From: Rubrivivax sp. | GTDB taxonomy: Bacteria; Pseudomonadota; Gammaproteobacteria; Burkholderiales; Burkholderiaceae_C | Direction: 5' to 3' | DNA length: 64,000 nucleotides | Assembly: GCA_022843905.1 (NCBI GenBank) | Contig: JALHMT010000009.1 | Location: 1-64,000, forward strand | In this document: positions 19,155-28,628 of the stretch, piece after piece | Numbering within the stretch: the first letter of the stretch is position 1 | Layout of the letters: every line of letters begins with the position of its first letter | Translations under genes and position numbers: made by a program | Notes under the pieces: generated by a model | What the model was told of the DNA's origin: nothing | Databases searched by the model: none | What the model saw: the letters and a program-made list of their open reading frames with translations, nothing else

Positions 19155-20777
19155 ATGAAGCAGCTGTCCGGCCTCGACGCCACCTTCCTGTTCCTGGAGA
19201 CCCCCCAGATGCCCATGCACGTGGGCGCGCTGCACGTCTTCGAACTGCCTTCCGGCTATCCCGGCAAGTTCGTCACCGCGCTGCGCAAGCACATGGCACA
19301 GCGGCTGCCGGTGGCGCCGGTGCTGCGCCGCAAGCTGTGGTGGATGCCGCTGAACCTGGCCAATCCGGCCTGGGTCGATGCGGTGCCCGACATGAAGCAG
19401 CACATCGTCGAGGTCCAGCTGCCGAAGAACGCCGGCCTGGACGATCTCGAAGCTGCGGTCGGCCGGCTGCACCCTCTGCTGCTGGACCGCAAGAGGCCGC
19501 TGTGGAAGTTCCATGTCTTCGAAGGCCTCAAGCCCGGACCCAACGGCCTCAGGCGCGTGGCCATGTACACGCAGCTGCACCACGCGGCGGTCGACGGGCA
19601 GGCCGCAGTGGCGCTGGCCAACGCCATCCTCGACGTCACGCCAGAGCCCAAGGCGCCGGACATCCGCCCCAGTACGCGGCAGAAGACCTTCCGCCTGGAG
19701 ATGACCGAGATGCTGCGCGGCGTGCTGGGCAACCAGGCGCAGAAGGTGGCGCAGATCGTGCGCGAACTGCCGGCCACCGTGGGCACGCTGAAGGACGCGG
19801 CGTCGACGGCCCTGGCGGGCACGTCGCTGCTGGGCGGCAAGAAGGGGCCCAGCAACATCACCCTGGCGCCGCGTACCTCCCTGAACCTGTCGGTCACCGA
19901 AGGCCGTGCCTTCGCCGCGGTCACCTTGCCGCTGTCCGAAGTCAAGGCCCTGGGGCGGGCGCACGGTGCGACCATCAACGACATGGTGCTGATGCTGTGC
20001 AGCTCGGCGCTGCGCCGCTACTTCGCCAAGCGCCGCGCGCTGCCGCGCAAGTCGCTCGTGGCCGCCGTGCCGATCTCGCTGCGCGAGAAGGGCGACAGCA
20101 CGGCCGACAACCAGGCCTCGATGAGCCTGATCAGCCTGGGCACGCACATCGCCGACCCGGCCAGGCGGCTGGCCCACGTCAAGGCTGCCACCGCGGCCAT
20201 GAAGACGACCATGGGCAGCCTGAAGAGCGTCCTGCCGACCGACTTCCCGTCGCTGGGCGTGCCCTGGCTGATCGAGGCCGCCACCGCGCTCTACGGCAAG
20301 GCCAAGGTGGCCGACCGCATCCCCCAGGTGGCCAACCTCGTCATCTCCAACGTGCCGGGGCCGCTGGTGCCGCTGTACATGGCGGGGGCCAAGATGATCA
20401 CCAACTACCCGTGCTCCATCGTCGTGCATGGTCTGGCGCTGAACATCACCGTGCAGAGCTACGACCAGTCGCTGGACTTCGGCCTGATGGCCGACGCCGC
20501 GGCCATGCCCGACGTGCGGGAGCTGGCCGATGCCATCGCCATCGCCTTCGACGACATCAAGGCCTTGCCGATGCCGGGCGACCCCGACCATGCCGACACC
20601 GTGCCGGCCGAGTCGATGGTCAGCCGCGCCGGCCGCAGACTGGGCGACACCGTCGGCAGGGTGACCCAGAGCGTGGTGGGCGGTGCAGTGGACGCGGCCG
20701 TCTCGCAGGTGACGCGGCGGGTGCTGTCGTCGCCGGCGAAGAAGAGCACGCGGCCCGCCCCGCGCAAGCACCGATGA
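19155..20777 (+). CDS. Wax ester synthase / diacylglycerol acyltransferase (WS/DGAT)
   Basis: 540 residues. The catalytic motif HHxxxDG is HHAAVDG at 142-148. The N terminus MKQLSGLDATFLFLETP is typical of bacterial WS/DGAT enzymes, which join acyl-CoA to fatty alcohols or diacylglycerol to make wax esters or triacylglycerol. The C-terminal domain contains NLVISNVPGPLVPLYMAGAK, matching the family's conserved PLW/NVPGP region. The last 60 residues are an Arg/Ser/Val-rich tail. A TAGCAT box (19122-19127) and GGAG before ATG 19155 mark a possible promoter and ribosome-binding site. It overlaps the downstream hydrolase by 4 nt. Confidence 0.9.
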   Translation: MKQLSGLDATFLFLETPQMPMHVGALHVFELPSGYPGKFVTALRKHMAQRLPVAPVLRRKLWWMPLNLANPAWVDAVPDMKQHIVEVQLPKNAGLDDLEAAVGRLHPLLLDRKRPLWKFHVFEGLKPGPNGLRRVAMYTQLHHAAVDGQAAVALANAILDVTPEPKAPDIRPSTRQKTFRLEMTEMLRGVLGNQAQKVAQIVRELPATVGTLKDAASTALAGTSLLGGKKGPSNITLAPRTSLNLSVTEGRAFAAVTLPLSEVKALGRAHGATINDMVLMLCSSALRRYFAKRRALPRKSLVAAVPISLREKGDSTADNQASMSLISLGTHIADPARRLAHVKAATAAMKTTMGSLKSVLPTDFPSLGVPWLIEAATALYGKAKVADRIPQVANLVISNVPGPLVPLYMAGAKMITNYPCSIVVHGLALNITVQSYDQSLDFGLMADAAAMPDVRELADAIAIAFDDIKALPMPGDPDHADTVPAESMVSRAGRRLGDTVGRVTQSVVGGAVDAAVSQVTRRVLSSPAKKSTRPAPRKHR

Positions 20778-21664
20778 AGATCAGCGCCAACGGCCTGTCC
20801 ATCGAAGTCGACGACCAGGGCCTGCCGGGGGGCGAGCCGGTGCTGCTGATCATGGGCCTGGGCATGCAGCTGCTGGGCTGGCCCGATGAGCTGGTGCAGA
20901 AGCTGGTGACGCGCGGCTTCCGCGTGATCCGCTTCGACAACCGGGACATCGGTCTCAGCCAGGGCTTCGACCACCTGGGCGTCCCCAGCGTGCCGATGGC
21001 GGCCATCCGCTACGCGCTGCACCTTCCCGTGAAGGCGCCGTACCGCATCGCCGACATGGCCGAGGACGCGTGCGGTGTGCTCGACGCGCTGGGCATCGCA
21101 TCGGCCCATGTCTGCGGCGCCTCGATGGGCGGCATGATCGCGCAACATCTGGCCGTGCGCCACCCACGGCGCGTGCGCAGCCTGACCCTGCTGATGACGA
21201 CCAGCGGGTCGCGCAAGCTGCCGCAGGCCCAGGCGCGTGTGCGTCGTGCGCTGCTGGCCCGGCCGCGCAGCAACCAGCCTGCCGACGTGGTGGCGCACCT
21301 GGAGAAGCTGCTCGGCGTCATCGGCAGCCCGGCCTGGCCGCCCGAGCCCCAGGCGCTGCGCGAACGGCTCGACCGCATGGTGCGCCGCGCCTGGCGTCCT
21401 GCCGGCACCGTGCGGCAACTGGTGGCCGTGGTGGCCGACGGCGACCGCTCGCCGATGCTGTCGGGCATCGCCGCGCCCACCCGCGTCATCCACGGCGAGG
21501 CCGACCCCCTGGTGCCGCCAGAGGCCGGGCGCGATCTGGCGCGGCGCATCGCTGGGGCCGAGCTCGACCTGGTCCAGGGCATGGGGCACGACCTGCCGCA
21601 GCAGGTGCTCGATCGGCTGGCCGATGGCATCGCCACCAACGCCGCGCGTGCAACGAGGCCCTGA
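20774..21664 (+). CDS. Alpha/beta hydrolase
   Basis: 296 residues of an alpha/beta hydrolase. The oxyanion region is LLIMGLGMQLLGWP, followed by RVIRFDNRDIGLSQ. The nucleophile is Ser117 in GASMGGM, the acid is probably in HGEADPLVPPE, and the His in QGMGHDLPQQV. The RFDNRDIGLS signature is shared with lipase/esterase-like hydrolases. Its start codon overlaps the acyltransferase stop (ATGA), so the two are likely made together, and a role in acyl-ester turnover is a reasonable guess, not shown by sequence. No signal peptide is present, so it should act in the cytoplasm. Confidence 0.87.
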   Translation: MKISANGLSIEVDDQGLPGGEPVLLIMGLGMQLLGWPDELVQKLVTRGFRVIRFDNRDIGLSQGFDHLGVPSVPMAAIRYALHLPVKAPYRIADMAEDACGVLDALGIASAHVCGASMGGMIAQHLAVRHPRRVRSLTLLMTTSGSRKLPQAQARVRRALLARPRSNQPADVVAHLEKLLGVIGSPAWPPEPQALRERLDRMVRRAWRPAGTVRQLVAVVADGDRSPMLSGIAAPTRVIHGEADPLVPPEAGRDLARRIAGAELDLVQGMGHDLPQQVLDRLADGIATNAARATRP

Positions 21665-21670
21665 AACCCC

Positions 21671-22402
<732 letters not shown>

Positions 22403-22432
22403 GTCCGCTTCACCAACCAGGAGTCCTGCCGC

Positions 22433-23917
22433 ATGTTCGACCTCGTCATCCGCCAAGGCACCGTCATCGACGGCAGCGGCGCAGCGCGTCGCCAGGCCGA
22501 CGTCGCCATCCACGAAGGCCGCATCGCCGAGGTCGGCAGCGGCATTGGTCGCGGTCGTGAAGAGATCGACGCCACCGGCCGCATTGTCGCCCCGGGCTTC
22601 ATCGATGCCCACACGCACGACGACCTGGCGATGCTGGTGCAGCCGCACATGCGCCCGAAGATCTCGCAGGGCGTGACGACCTGCGTCTGCGGCAACTGCG
22701 GCGTCAGCCTGGGCCCCTTGCCCGACGGGCCGCTGCCGGAGCCGCTGAGCCTGCTGGCCGACGGACCGGGCACGCGCTTCCGCAGTGCGCCGCTGTACCT
22801 CGAGGCACTGCGTGACCAGGCCTGCGCCGTCAACAGCGTGCCGCTGCTCGGCCACTCGGCGCTGCGCGCCACGGTGATGGACCGCGTCGACCGCGCCGCC
22901 ACGGCGGGCGAGGTGGCGGCCATGAGCGCGCTGGTCGAAGAGGCCCTGCGCGCCGGCTATCACGGCGTCTCCACCGGCACCTTCTACACCGGCGCGGCGC
23001 ACGCCACCACCGACGAGGTGATCGGCGTCTGCGCACCCCTCTCGCGCCACGGCGCCGTCTTCGCCACGCACATGCGCGACGAGGCCGACCGGGTTCTCGA
23101 CTCGATCGACGAGACCGCCGCCATCGGCCGTGCCCTGGGGGTCACCACCATCGTCTCGCACCACAAGCTGGGTGGCCTGGCCAACCACGGTCGATCGACC
23201 GAGACGCTGGCGCGCATCGCCGAGCACCGGGCCGGGCAGGGCGCCACGCCCGGCTTCGACCTCGTGCTGGACTGCTATCCCTACACCGCTTCGTCCACGG
23301 TGCTGCGGGCCGACCGCGTGCGCAGTGCCGAGCGCACGCTGGTCACGACCTGCGACCGCCACCCGCAGTACGTGGGCCGCGACGTGGCGCAGATCGCTGC
23401 CGAACTGGGCCTGTCGATCGAGGCGGCGTGCCAGCATCTGCAGCCGGCGGGTGCGGTGTACTTCGCGATGAGCGAGATCGACGTCGAGCGCATCCTCGCC
23501 TGGCCGGCCACCATGATCGGCAGCGACGGCATTCCGCTGCAGGCCAGGCCGCATCCACGCCTGTGGGGCAGCTTTCCACGCGTGCTGGGCCGTTATTGCC
23601 GGGACCGCGGCCTGTTCACGCTGGAAGCGGCGGTGCACAAGATGACGGGCCTGACGGCAGCGCGCTTCGGCCTGGCCGACCGCGGCCTCGTGGCCGCGGG
23701 CATGGCAGCCGACGTCACCGTGTTCGACGCTGCCAGCGTGATCGATCGCGCCACCTTCGACGAGCCCGAGCAGGACAGCGTGGGCATCGATTGGGTGATC
23801 GTCAACGGGCAGGTGGCCTGGGCGCAGGGACAGGTCGGCGCGCTGGCCGGGCGCCTGCTGCCCCCCGGGGGGGCGACGACCCGGCTGAAGCCCGCCGTCA
23901 AGGGGCGGCGTGATTGA
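22433..23917 (+). CDS. N-acyl-D-amino-acid deacylase family amidohydrolase
   Basis: 494 residues of the amidohydrolase superfamily, D-aminoacylase group. The N-terminal beta strand MFDLVIRQGTVIDGSG leads to the metal site APGFIDAHTHDD. QGVTTCVCGNCGVS carries the Cys metal ligand typical of zinc D-aminoacylases, and the later TIVSHHKLGG and MIGSDG blocks supply further ligands. These enzymes release D-amino acids from N-acyl forms; some relatives act on dihydropyrimidine-like rings. Its 3' end overlaps the convergent DUF547 gene by 20 nt. AGGAG lies before ATG 22433. Confidence 0.88.
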   Translation: MFDLVIRQGTVIDGSGAARRQADVAIHEGRIAEVGSGIGRGREEIDATGRIVAPGFIDAHTHDDLAMLVQPHMRPKISQGVTTCVCGNCGVSLGPLPDGPLPEPLSLLADGPGTRFRSAPLYLEALRDQACAVNSVPLLGHSALRATVMDRVDRAATAGEVAAMSALVEEALRAGYHGVSTGTFYTGAAHATTDEVIGVCAPLSRHGAVFATHMRDEADRVLDSIDETAAIGRALGVTTIVSHHKLGGLANHGRSTETLARIAEHRAGQGATPGFDLVLDCYPYTASSTVLRADRVRSAERTLVTTCDRHPQYVGRDVAQIAAELGLSIEAACQHLQPAGAVYFAMSEIDVERILAWPATMIGSDGIPLQARPHPRLWGSFPRVLGRYCRDRGLFTLEAAVHKMTGLTAARFGLADRGLVAAGMAADVTVFDAASVIDRATFDEPEQDSVGIDWVIVNGQVAWAQGQVGALAGRLLPPGGATTRLKPAVKGRRD

Positions 23918-24743
23918 GTTTCCAGTCGTAGGTCAGGAAGCCGATCTCGACCTGGGCGGCGCGAATCCGTTCACGATCGGCCGGCGCGTCGGCCAGCACG
24001 TCGGCGTAGCGCGCCGTGAAGGCCGCCAGCGAGCCGATGCCGCGGTGGCCCAGCCGGAAGTCCTCTCCGAACCAGTCGAAGATCTTCGAGACTTCGAGCT
24101 TTCCGGCGGCGGCGTTGTAGCGGTTGCGCGTGCGGTCGCTCATGAAGCGCAGCGCCTGCTCGTCCAGTTGCGCGTCCAGGCGCGCCGCCTCGAAGGCCTC
24201 TTCGCGCAGTGCAGGGCAACCGATGCTGGCGCAGTTGACGGCGAAGTGGATGCGCGGGTCGTCGTAGCGGCCGCGCTTGCGCAGCATCTCGTGCTCGATG
24301 TCGTCGAGCGACACCTTGCCGCCCAGCAAGGGCACCCACTTCGGCTTCCAGGGGCTCTGCAGCAGGCTGCCGATGTCCTTGATCGACTCCAGCTTCGGCC
24401 AGCGCGTGAGGATCAGCTCGACCGTGAAGGCGTTGTAGGCGTTGATCAGGAAGGCCATCTGCTGCGCCTTGTCGAAGCGGGCGAAAGCGGCTTCGCTGAC
24501 CCCCGACAGGCTGTCGAGGTAGGCCTTCAGGGCGGCCCGGTCGGCAGCGAAGCCGGCATAGCGAACCTGAGAGGCCTGGCCGCCGCGCACCACCAGCACG
24601 TGCTTCTTCAGCAGCGCCGTCCAGGCTCCGTGGCCATGGTCGAAGGTCTGGGCCGAGGCGGCCTGCGGCAGGCCGGCCAGCACGGTCAGTGCAGCGACTG
24701 CGGTGCACTGCAGCCACTGGCGGCGTCGGGTCTCTGGGCTCAT
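23898..24743 (-). CDS. DUF547 domain-containing exported protein
   Basis: 281 residues with an N-terminal export signal (RRRQWLQCTAVAALTVLAGLPQAASAQ); the RRRQW start could be read as a Tat-like signal. The mature part has the DUF547 blocks: a Lys-Gln-rich AFLINAYNAFTVELIL, LDDIEHEMLRKRGRYDDPRIHFAVNCASIGCP and YNAAAGKLEVSKIFDWFGEDF. The domain is papain/transglutaminase-like in some analyses; Cys and His are visible in NCASIGC and IHFAVNC. Function is unknown. The start is ATG 24743. It is convergent with, and overlaps, the D-aminoacylase gene. Confidence 0.85.
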   Translation of the reverse strand: MSPETRRRQWLQCTAVAALTVLAGLPQAASAQTFDHGHGAWTALLKKHVLVVRGGQASQVRYAGFAADRAALKAYLDSLSGVSEAAFARFDKAQQMAFLINAYNAFTVELILTRWPKLESIKDIGSLLQSPWKPKWVPLLGGKVSLDDIEHEMLRKRGRYDDPRIHFAVNCASIGCPALREEAFEAARLDAQLDEQALRFMSDRTRNRYNAAAGKLEVSKIFDWFGEDFRLGHRGIGSLAAFTARYADVLADAPADRERIRAAQVEIGFLTYDWKLNHAAP

Positions 24744-24872
24744 GGGCGAGGTCCTGGGGTGAAGTGAGGATGCTGGTCGGTTCAGTGCCTTGAACCTTAC
24801 ACCCTGGACGCCAGCTTCGAGCCGGATGCCACACGCCCATGGCCGCAGCCGCGGCAGGGCCGCCGGCCGACT

Positions 24873-24878
24873 TAGCAT
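24873..24878 (+). promoter_or_regulatory. Possible -10 element for the mla-like operon
   Basis: TAGCAT lies 7 nt before the ATG at 24885, an arrangement that would give a leaderless or near-leaderless mRNA. A matching TAGCAT is present 33 nt ahead of the WS/DGAT gene (19122-19127). No -35 is evident. Confidence 0.3.
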
Positions 24879-24884
24879 CGGGGC

Positions 24885-26093
24885 ATGTCGACGTCTGCTG
24901 CCGCCACTGTCTCCGCCAGCACGGCCCCGGCATGCCGTTGGCAGCAGGCCGAGGACGACTGGGTGCTGGTGCTGTCGGGCGATTGGCGCTCGCCGTCCGG
25001 CACCGGCGGCCTGCCATTGCAGTGGCCGCTGATGCCGGGTGAGCCCCGGCCGCCTGCTCGCATCGGCTTCGACAGCACCGCCCTGGGCGGGTGGGACGCC
25101 GTGCTCGCGTCGCAGCTCTGGGAACTGGTGGGGCAACTGCGCAGCCGCGGCTTCGAGCTGCGCACCGATGGGCTGCCCACCGGCTTGCGCGCGGTGCTGG
25201 AGCTGGCCGCTCCGACCTCGGCCCCGGCTGCCCCCGCGTTGCACAGGGGCGAGCCGCAGGTGGGGCGCCAAGCCGGGGGGGCGGTCGCCTCGTTGCCCGC
25301 GCCTTCAACCGGCCCTGCAGCCAGCCCTGCACCCGGCATGGCCTCGCAGGCAGCCATCACCATCGCCTTCTTCGGCGAGGTGCTGCTGGCCCTGCTGCGC
25401 TGGCTGCGCGGGCGCGCCGTCGTGCCCGCTGCCGACGTGCTGCACCAGCTCGACCAGACCGGACCGCGCTCGCTGCCCATCGTGCTGCTGACCTGTGCGC
25501 TGCTGGGCTTGATGCTGGCCTACATGGGCGGCGCCCAGCTCGGCCGCATCGGGGCGCAGGGTTTCCTGGCCGACGTGGTCACCGTGGGCATGGTGCGCGA
25601 ACTGGCCGGCTTGATGACCGGCATCATCCTGGCCGGCCGCGTCGGTTCGGCCTTCGCGGCACAGCTGGCCACGATGCAGGCCGGCGAGGAGATCGACGCC
25701 CTGCGCGTGCTGGGCGTCGACCCCATCGCGCACCTGGTGCTGCCGCGCCTGCTGGCGCTGCTGCTGATGGCGCCGGTGCTCATCGGGTTCGGCGCACTGG
25801 CCGGCATCGCGGCGGGCTGGCCGGCGGCCGTGCTGGCTTATGGCGTGACCACGCCCGAGTACATCCAGCAGTGCCTGCGCGCCATCACCTCCACCCACCT
25901 GTGGATCGGGCTCTTCAAGGGCATGATCTACGTCGTCCTGGTGGCGCTGGCGGGCTGTCGCGAAGGCCTGCATGCCGGCCGCAGTGCCCAGGCGGTGGGC
26001 GCTGCCACCACGGCGGCGGTGGTCAAGGCGCTGGTGTGGATCGTGGCCGCCGCCTGCCTGACCACGGTGGTCTTCACCAACCTGGGTTACTGA
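24885..26093 (+). CDS. MlaE-type lipid ABC transporter permease with N-terminal STAS-like domain
   Basis: 402 residues. The first 130 or so are hydrophilic and look like a STAS-type domain (WVLVLSGDW, RIGFDSTALGGWD), which is fused to the permease in some Mla/Mce systems. The permease part (about 160-402) has the conserved MlaE blocks: GAQLGRIGAQGFLADVVTVGMVRELAGLMTGIILAGRVGSAF, ATMQAGEEIDALRVLGVDP and FKGMIYVVLVA. It would form the inner-membrane channel of a phospholipid or lipid shuttle. Its stop and the next start share one base (TGATG), tying it to the ATPase. Confidence 0.92.
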   Translation: MSTSAAATVSASTAPACRWQQAEDDWVLVLSGDWRSPSGTGGLPLQWPLMPGEPRPPARIGFDSTALGGWDAVLASQLWELVGQLRSRGFELRTDGLPTGLRAVLELAAPTSAPAAPALHRGEPQVGRQAGGAVASLPAPSTGPAASPAPGMASQAAITIAFFGEVLLALLRWLRGRAVVPAADVLHQLDQTGPRSLPIVLLTCALLGLMLAYMGGAQLGRIGAQGFLADVVTVGMVRELAGLMTGIILAGRVGSAFAAQLATMQAGEEIDALRVLGVDPIAHLVLPRLLALLLMAPVLIGFGALAGIAAGWPAAVLAYGVTTPEYIQQCLRAITSTHLWIGLFKGMIYVVLVALAGCREGLHAGRSAQAVGAATTAAVVKALVWIVAAACLTTVVFTNLGY

Positions 26094-26854
26094 TGACGGC
26101 GCTGGTGCAGGTGCAGGGGCTGGACATCACCGCGGGCGGGCGGCTGGTGCAGCGCGGGCTGAACTTCACGGTCGAGCGCGGCGAGGTGCTGGTCATCGTC
26201 GGCGCCAGCGGCAGCGGCAAGAGCACGCTGCTGCGGCACCTGGTGGGGCTGGACGTGCCTGCCGCCGGCCACGTGTTGTTCGAAGGGCGCGACCTGCAGG
26301 CCGGCCGGCCCGACGAGCAGGCTGCCTTGCGCCGTCGTTTCGGCGTCATGTTCCAGGCCGGCGCGCTGTGGAGCTCGATGTCGCTGGGCGAGAACCTCAT
26401 GTTGCCGATGCGCCTGTTCACCGGCCTGAGCGCGGCCGAGCGCCGGCGCCGTGCCGGCTTCAAGCTCGCCCTGGTGGGCCTGGACGGCGGCTTCGATCTG
26501 CTGCCATCGCAGCTGTCGGGCGGCATGCGCAAGCGCGCTGCGCTGGCGCGTGCCCTGGCGCTCGACCCCGAACTGCTCTACCTCGACGAACCCGGTTCGG
26601 GCCTCGATCCGCTGAACGCCGCGCGGCTGGACGAGCTGGTGCTGAATCTGAGGCAACATCTGGGCACGACGGTGGTGATGGTCACGCACGAGATCGCCAG
26701 CGTCTTTGCCGTGGCCAACCGCGCCCTGTTCCTGGATGAAGAAGAGAAGACCATGACCGCCCTCGGTGCGCCCCTCGACCTGCTCCGGCACGGCCCCGAC
26801 GCGGTTCGCAGTTTCCTGCAGCGCGGTGCGCCTGCCATGGAGCCGGCGCCGTGA
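26093..26854 (+). CDS. MlaF-type ABC transporter ATP-binding protein
   Basis: 253 residues. Walker A GASGSGKS lies at 37-44, the Q loop in VMFQAGALWSSMSLGENLMLP is characteristic of the MlaF/Mce ATPase branch, the signature is LSGGMRKRAALAR, and Walker B is LLYLDEPGSGLDP followed by a switch His in VMVTHE. It powers lipid movement through the adjacent MlaE-like permease. Translational coupling is likely on both sides: a one-base overlap upstream and a GTGA overlap with the MCE gene downstream. Confidence 0.94.
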   Translation: MTALVQVQGLDITAGGRLVQRGLNFTVERGEVLVIVGASGSGKSTLLRHLVGLDVPAAGHVLFEGRDLQAGRPDEQAALRRRFGVMFQAGALWSSMSLGENLMLPMRLFTGLSAAERRRRAGFKLALVGLDGGFDLLPSQLSGGMRKRAALARALALDPELLYLDEPGSGLDPLNAARLDELVLNLRQHLGTTVVMVTHEIASVFAVANRALFLDEEEKTMTALGAPLDLLRHGPDAVRSFLQRGAPAMEPAP

Positions 26855-27915
26855 GGCCGATGGCCTGGCGCGTGGGCTTGTTTGCACTGGCCGGGCTGGT
26901 GCTGCTGAGCCTGGCCATCGCGCTGGTGGGTGGGCGATGGTTCGCCGAGCGCGAGCAGGCCGTGATGCGCTTCGACGGCTCGGTCTACGGCCTGCAGGTC
27001 GGGGCGCCGGTGGTGCTGCGCGGGGTGCGTGTGGGTCAGGTCAGCTCGATCGGCTTCGCGCCTGCCGCTGGCGGCGGCCTGGCCGTTCCGGTGTCGGCCG
27101 AGTTCGACCGTGCGCTGCTGGTCGAACTGGTCGAGGCGGCGGGCGGCCAGGCCGGCGGCCACCCGGTGGCCGCGCTGGTGGCCCAGGGCCTGATGGCTCG
27201 GCTGGCGATGCAGAGTCTGCTCACCGGCCAGCTCTATGTCGACCTCGACTTCGACACCTCGCGCGTCACGGAGATGCGGGCCGGCCCGGCGCCCGGTGCG
27301 GTCGCCATGCCTGCAGGACCTGCGACCATCCCTACCGCACCGACCCGCCTGCAGACGCTGCAGACGCAGCTCGAAGGGCTGGACCTGGCGCAGATCGGCA
27401 GCGATGTCGCTGCGGTGGCGGCGTCGATGAAGCAGCTGCTGGCGGGGCCCGAGCCTTCTCGCGCGCTGGCGCGCACGGCCGACGCGGCAGCATCCCTCGA
27501 ACGCCTGGCCCTGCGGCTGGAAGCCGGCGTGGGCCCGCTGGCGCGCAGTGCCGAAGCTGCCTTGGCCGAGTCGCAGCGTGCCATGCAGCAACTGGGGCAG
27601 GGCGCGCAGCAGCTGGGGCAAGGAGCGCTGCAGATCGGGCAGGGCGCGCAGCAGGTGGCCACAGCGGCCTCCCAGGTGCAGGCGCTGGCGGCGGGCGGTG
27701 TGCCCATGGTGGCCGAGGTGCAGCGAACCGCGGTCGAACTGGCGCGCGCCGCTGCGGCGCTGCGCGAAGCGGCCGCCGAGGACTCCGTCCTGCGCCTGAA
27801 CGCCGACCGAGCGCTGCAGGACGTGTCGCGTGCCGCCCGCTCGCTGCGTGAACTCGGCGAGATGCTGGAGCGCCAGCCCGACGCGCTGTTGCGCGGCCGG
27901 GCGACTTCACCATGA
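26851..27915 (+). CDS. MlaD/MCE domain protein with extended coiled coil
   Basis: 354 residues. One membrane anchor (about 6-28) is followed by an MCE domain (about 38-120) with SVYGLQVGAPVVLRGVRVGQVSSIGF, then a long helical region. MCE proteins form hexameric rings that carry lipid through the periplasm. At residues 246-266 there are three near-perfect seven-residue repeats (QQLGQGA, QQLGQGA, LQIGQGA), encoded by 21-nt units at 27586-27648. The start is GTG 26851, overlapping the ATPase stop by 4 nt. MlaD itself is shorter; this layout is closer to the MCE proteins with C-terminal coiled coils. Confidence 0.9.
   Translation: MRPMAWRVGLFALAGLVLLSLAIALVGGRWFAEREQAVMRFDGSVYGLQVGAPVVLRGVRVGQVSSIGFAPAAGGGLAVPVSAEFDRALLVELVEAAGGQAGGHPVAALVAQGLMARLAMQSLLTGQLYVDLDFDTSRVTEMRAGPAPGAVAMPAGPATIPTAPTRLQTLQTQLEGLDLAQIGSDVAAVAASMKQLLAGPEPSRALARTADAAASLERLALRLEAGVGPLARSAEAALAESQRAMQQLGQGAQQLGQGALQIGQGAQQVATAASQVQALAAGGVPMVAEVQRTAVELARAAAALREAAAEDSVLRLNADRALQDVSRAARSLRELGEMLERQPDALLRGRATSP
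27586..27648 (+). repeat. Three 21-nt tandem repeats inside the MCE gene
   Basis: Units at 27586-27606, 27607-27627 and 27628-27648 each encode seven residues of the form (Q/L)Q(L/I)GQGA. The repeat keeps frame and amphipathic heptad spacing. Copy number could vary between strains by slippage or recombination. Confidence 0.85.
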
Positions 27916-28586
27916 ACAGGGAGCGAACGCGCATGCCTTGCCGATGCTTCGAAAGACGGCCTTCACGGGAGCGCGGCCTGCCCGCCCAGCGCGGCTGGAC
28001 GCGCCGGGTCGCGGCAGGCGTCCTTCCGCTGCTGCTGGCGGCCTGCGGCAGCCCGCTGCCGCCGATCCAGCTGCTGCGGCTGCCGGCCGAGGCGCCGGCT
28101 GCGGCAGGTTCCGTGGCGCCCCGCCCCGACCCGGCCGTGAGCTGGCAGCTGATGGCTCCGGTCAGTCTGCCCGGCCACCTCGATCGCGACGCGCTGCTGG
28201 TGCCGCAAGGCCGTGCGGGCGTGCAGCCGCTGGGCGGCGCGCGCTGGGCTGAACCCCTGCGCGACGCCGCACCGCGCCTGCTGCGCCAGGACCTGGCGCG
28301 CCGCCTGGGCCAGCCCTTGTGGTCGGCGCCGCTGCCGCCGGGGGTGGCGATCACGCACCAGCTGCGTGTGGAGATCGCGGGCTTCGATGTGGCTGCGGAC
28401 GGGCGCAGCGTGTCGCTGCAGGCGCGCTGGAGCGTGGCCGATGCGCGCGGAGCCACGCCGCCGCGCCTGCACGAGACGACCTTCGCCACGGCCGCTGCCG
28501 GTGCAGACGCCGATGCGCTGGCGGCCGCGCATCGCCTGGCCCTGTGGGAACTGGCGGGCCGCATTGCCGCCACGGCGGGACGCTGA
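27912..28586 (+). CDS. ABC-type transport auxiliary lipoprotein (PqiC/DUF330-like)
   Basis: 224 residues with a lipobox LLLAAC (Cys45); an internal ATG at 27933 (residue 8) would give a more usual signal length. The mature part carries the features of the ABC transport auxiliary family: IQLLRLPAEAP, a Trp-containing strand with WSAPLPPGVAITHQLRVEIAGFDV, and a C-terminal helix with LAAAHRLALWELAGRIAA. Such lipoproteins sit at the outer membrane and receive or donate lipids from MCE systems. The start overlaps the MCE gene stop (ATGA), completing a four-gene lipid transport operon. Confidence 0.87.
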   Translation: MNRERTRMPCRCFERRPSRERGLPAQRGWTRRVAAGVLPLLLAACGSPLPPIQLLRLPAEAPAAAGSVAPRPDPAVSWQLMAPVSLPGHLDRDALLVPQGRAGVQPLGGARWAEPLRDAAPRLLRQDLARRLGQPLWSAPLPPGVAITHQLRVEIAGFDVAADGRSVSLQARWSVADARGATPPRLHETTFATAAAGADADALAAAHRLALWELAGRIAATAGR

Positions 28587-28628
28587 GGCCGCTGTCAGCA
28601 AGCCCTGCTGCCGCTCGCGGCGGCACGC

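Noticed and set aside
27586-27648. CRISPR-like repeat
   Set aside because: The units are contiguous, in frame and encode protein heptads, with no spacers.
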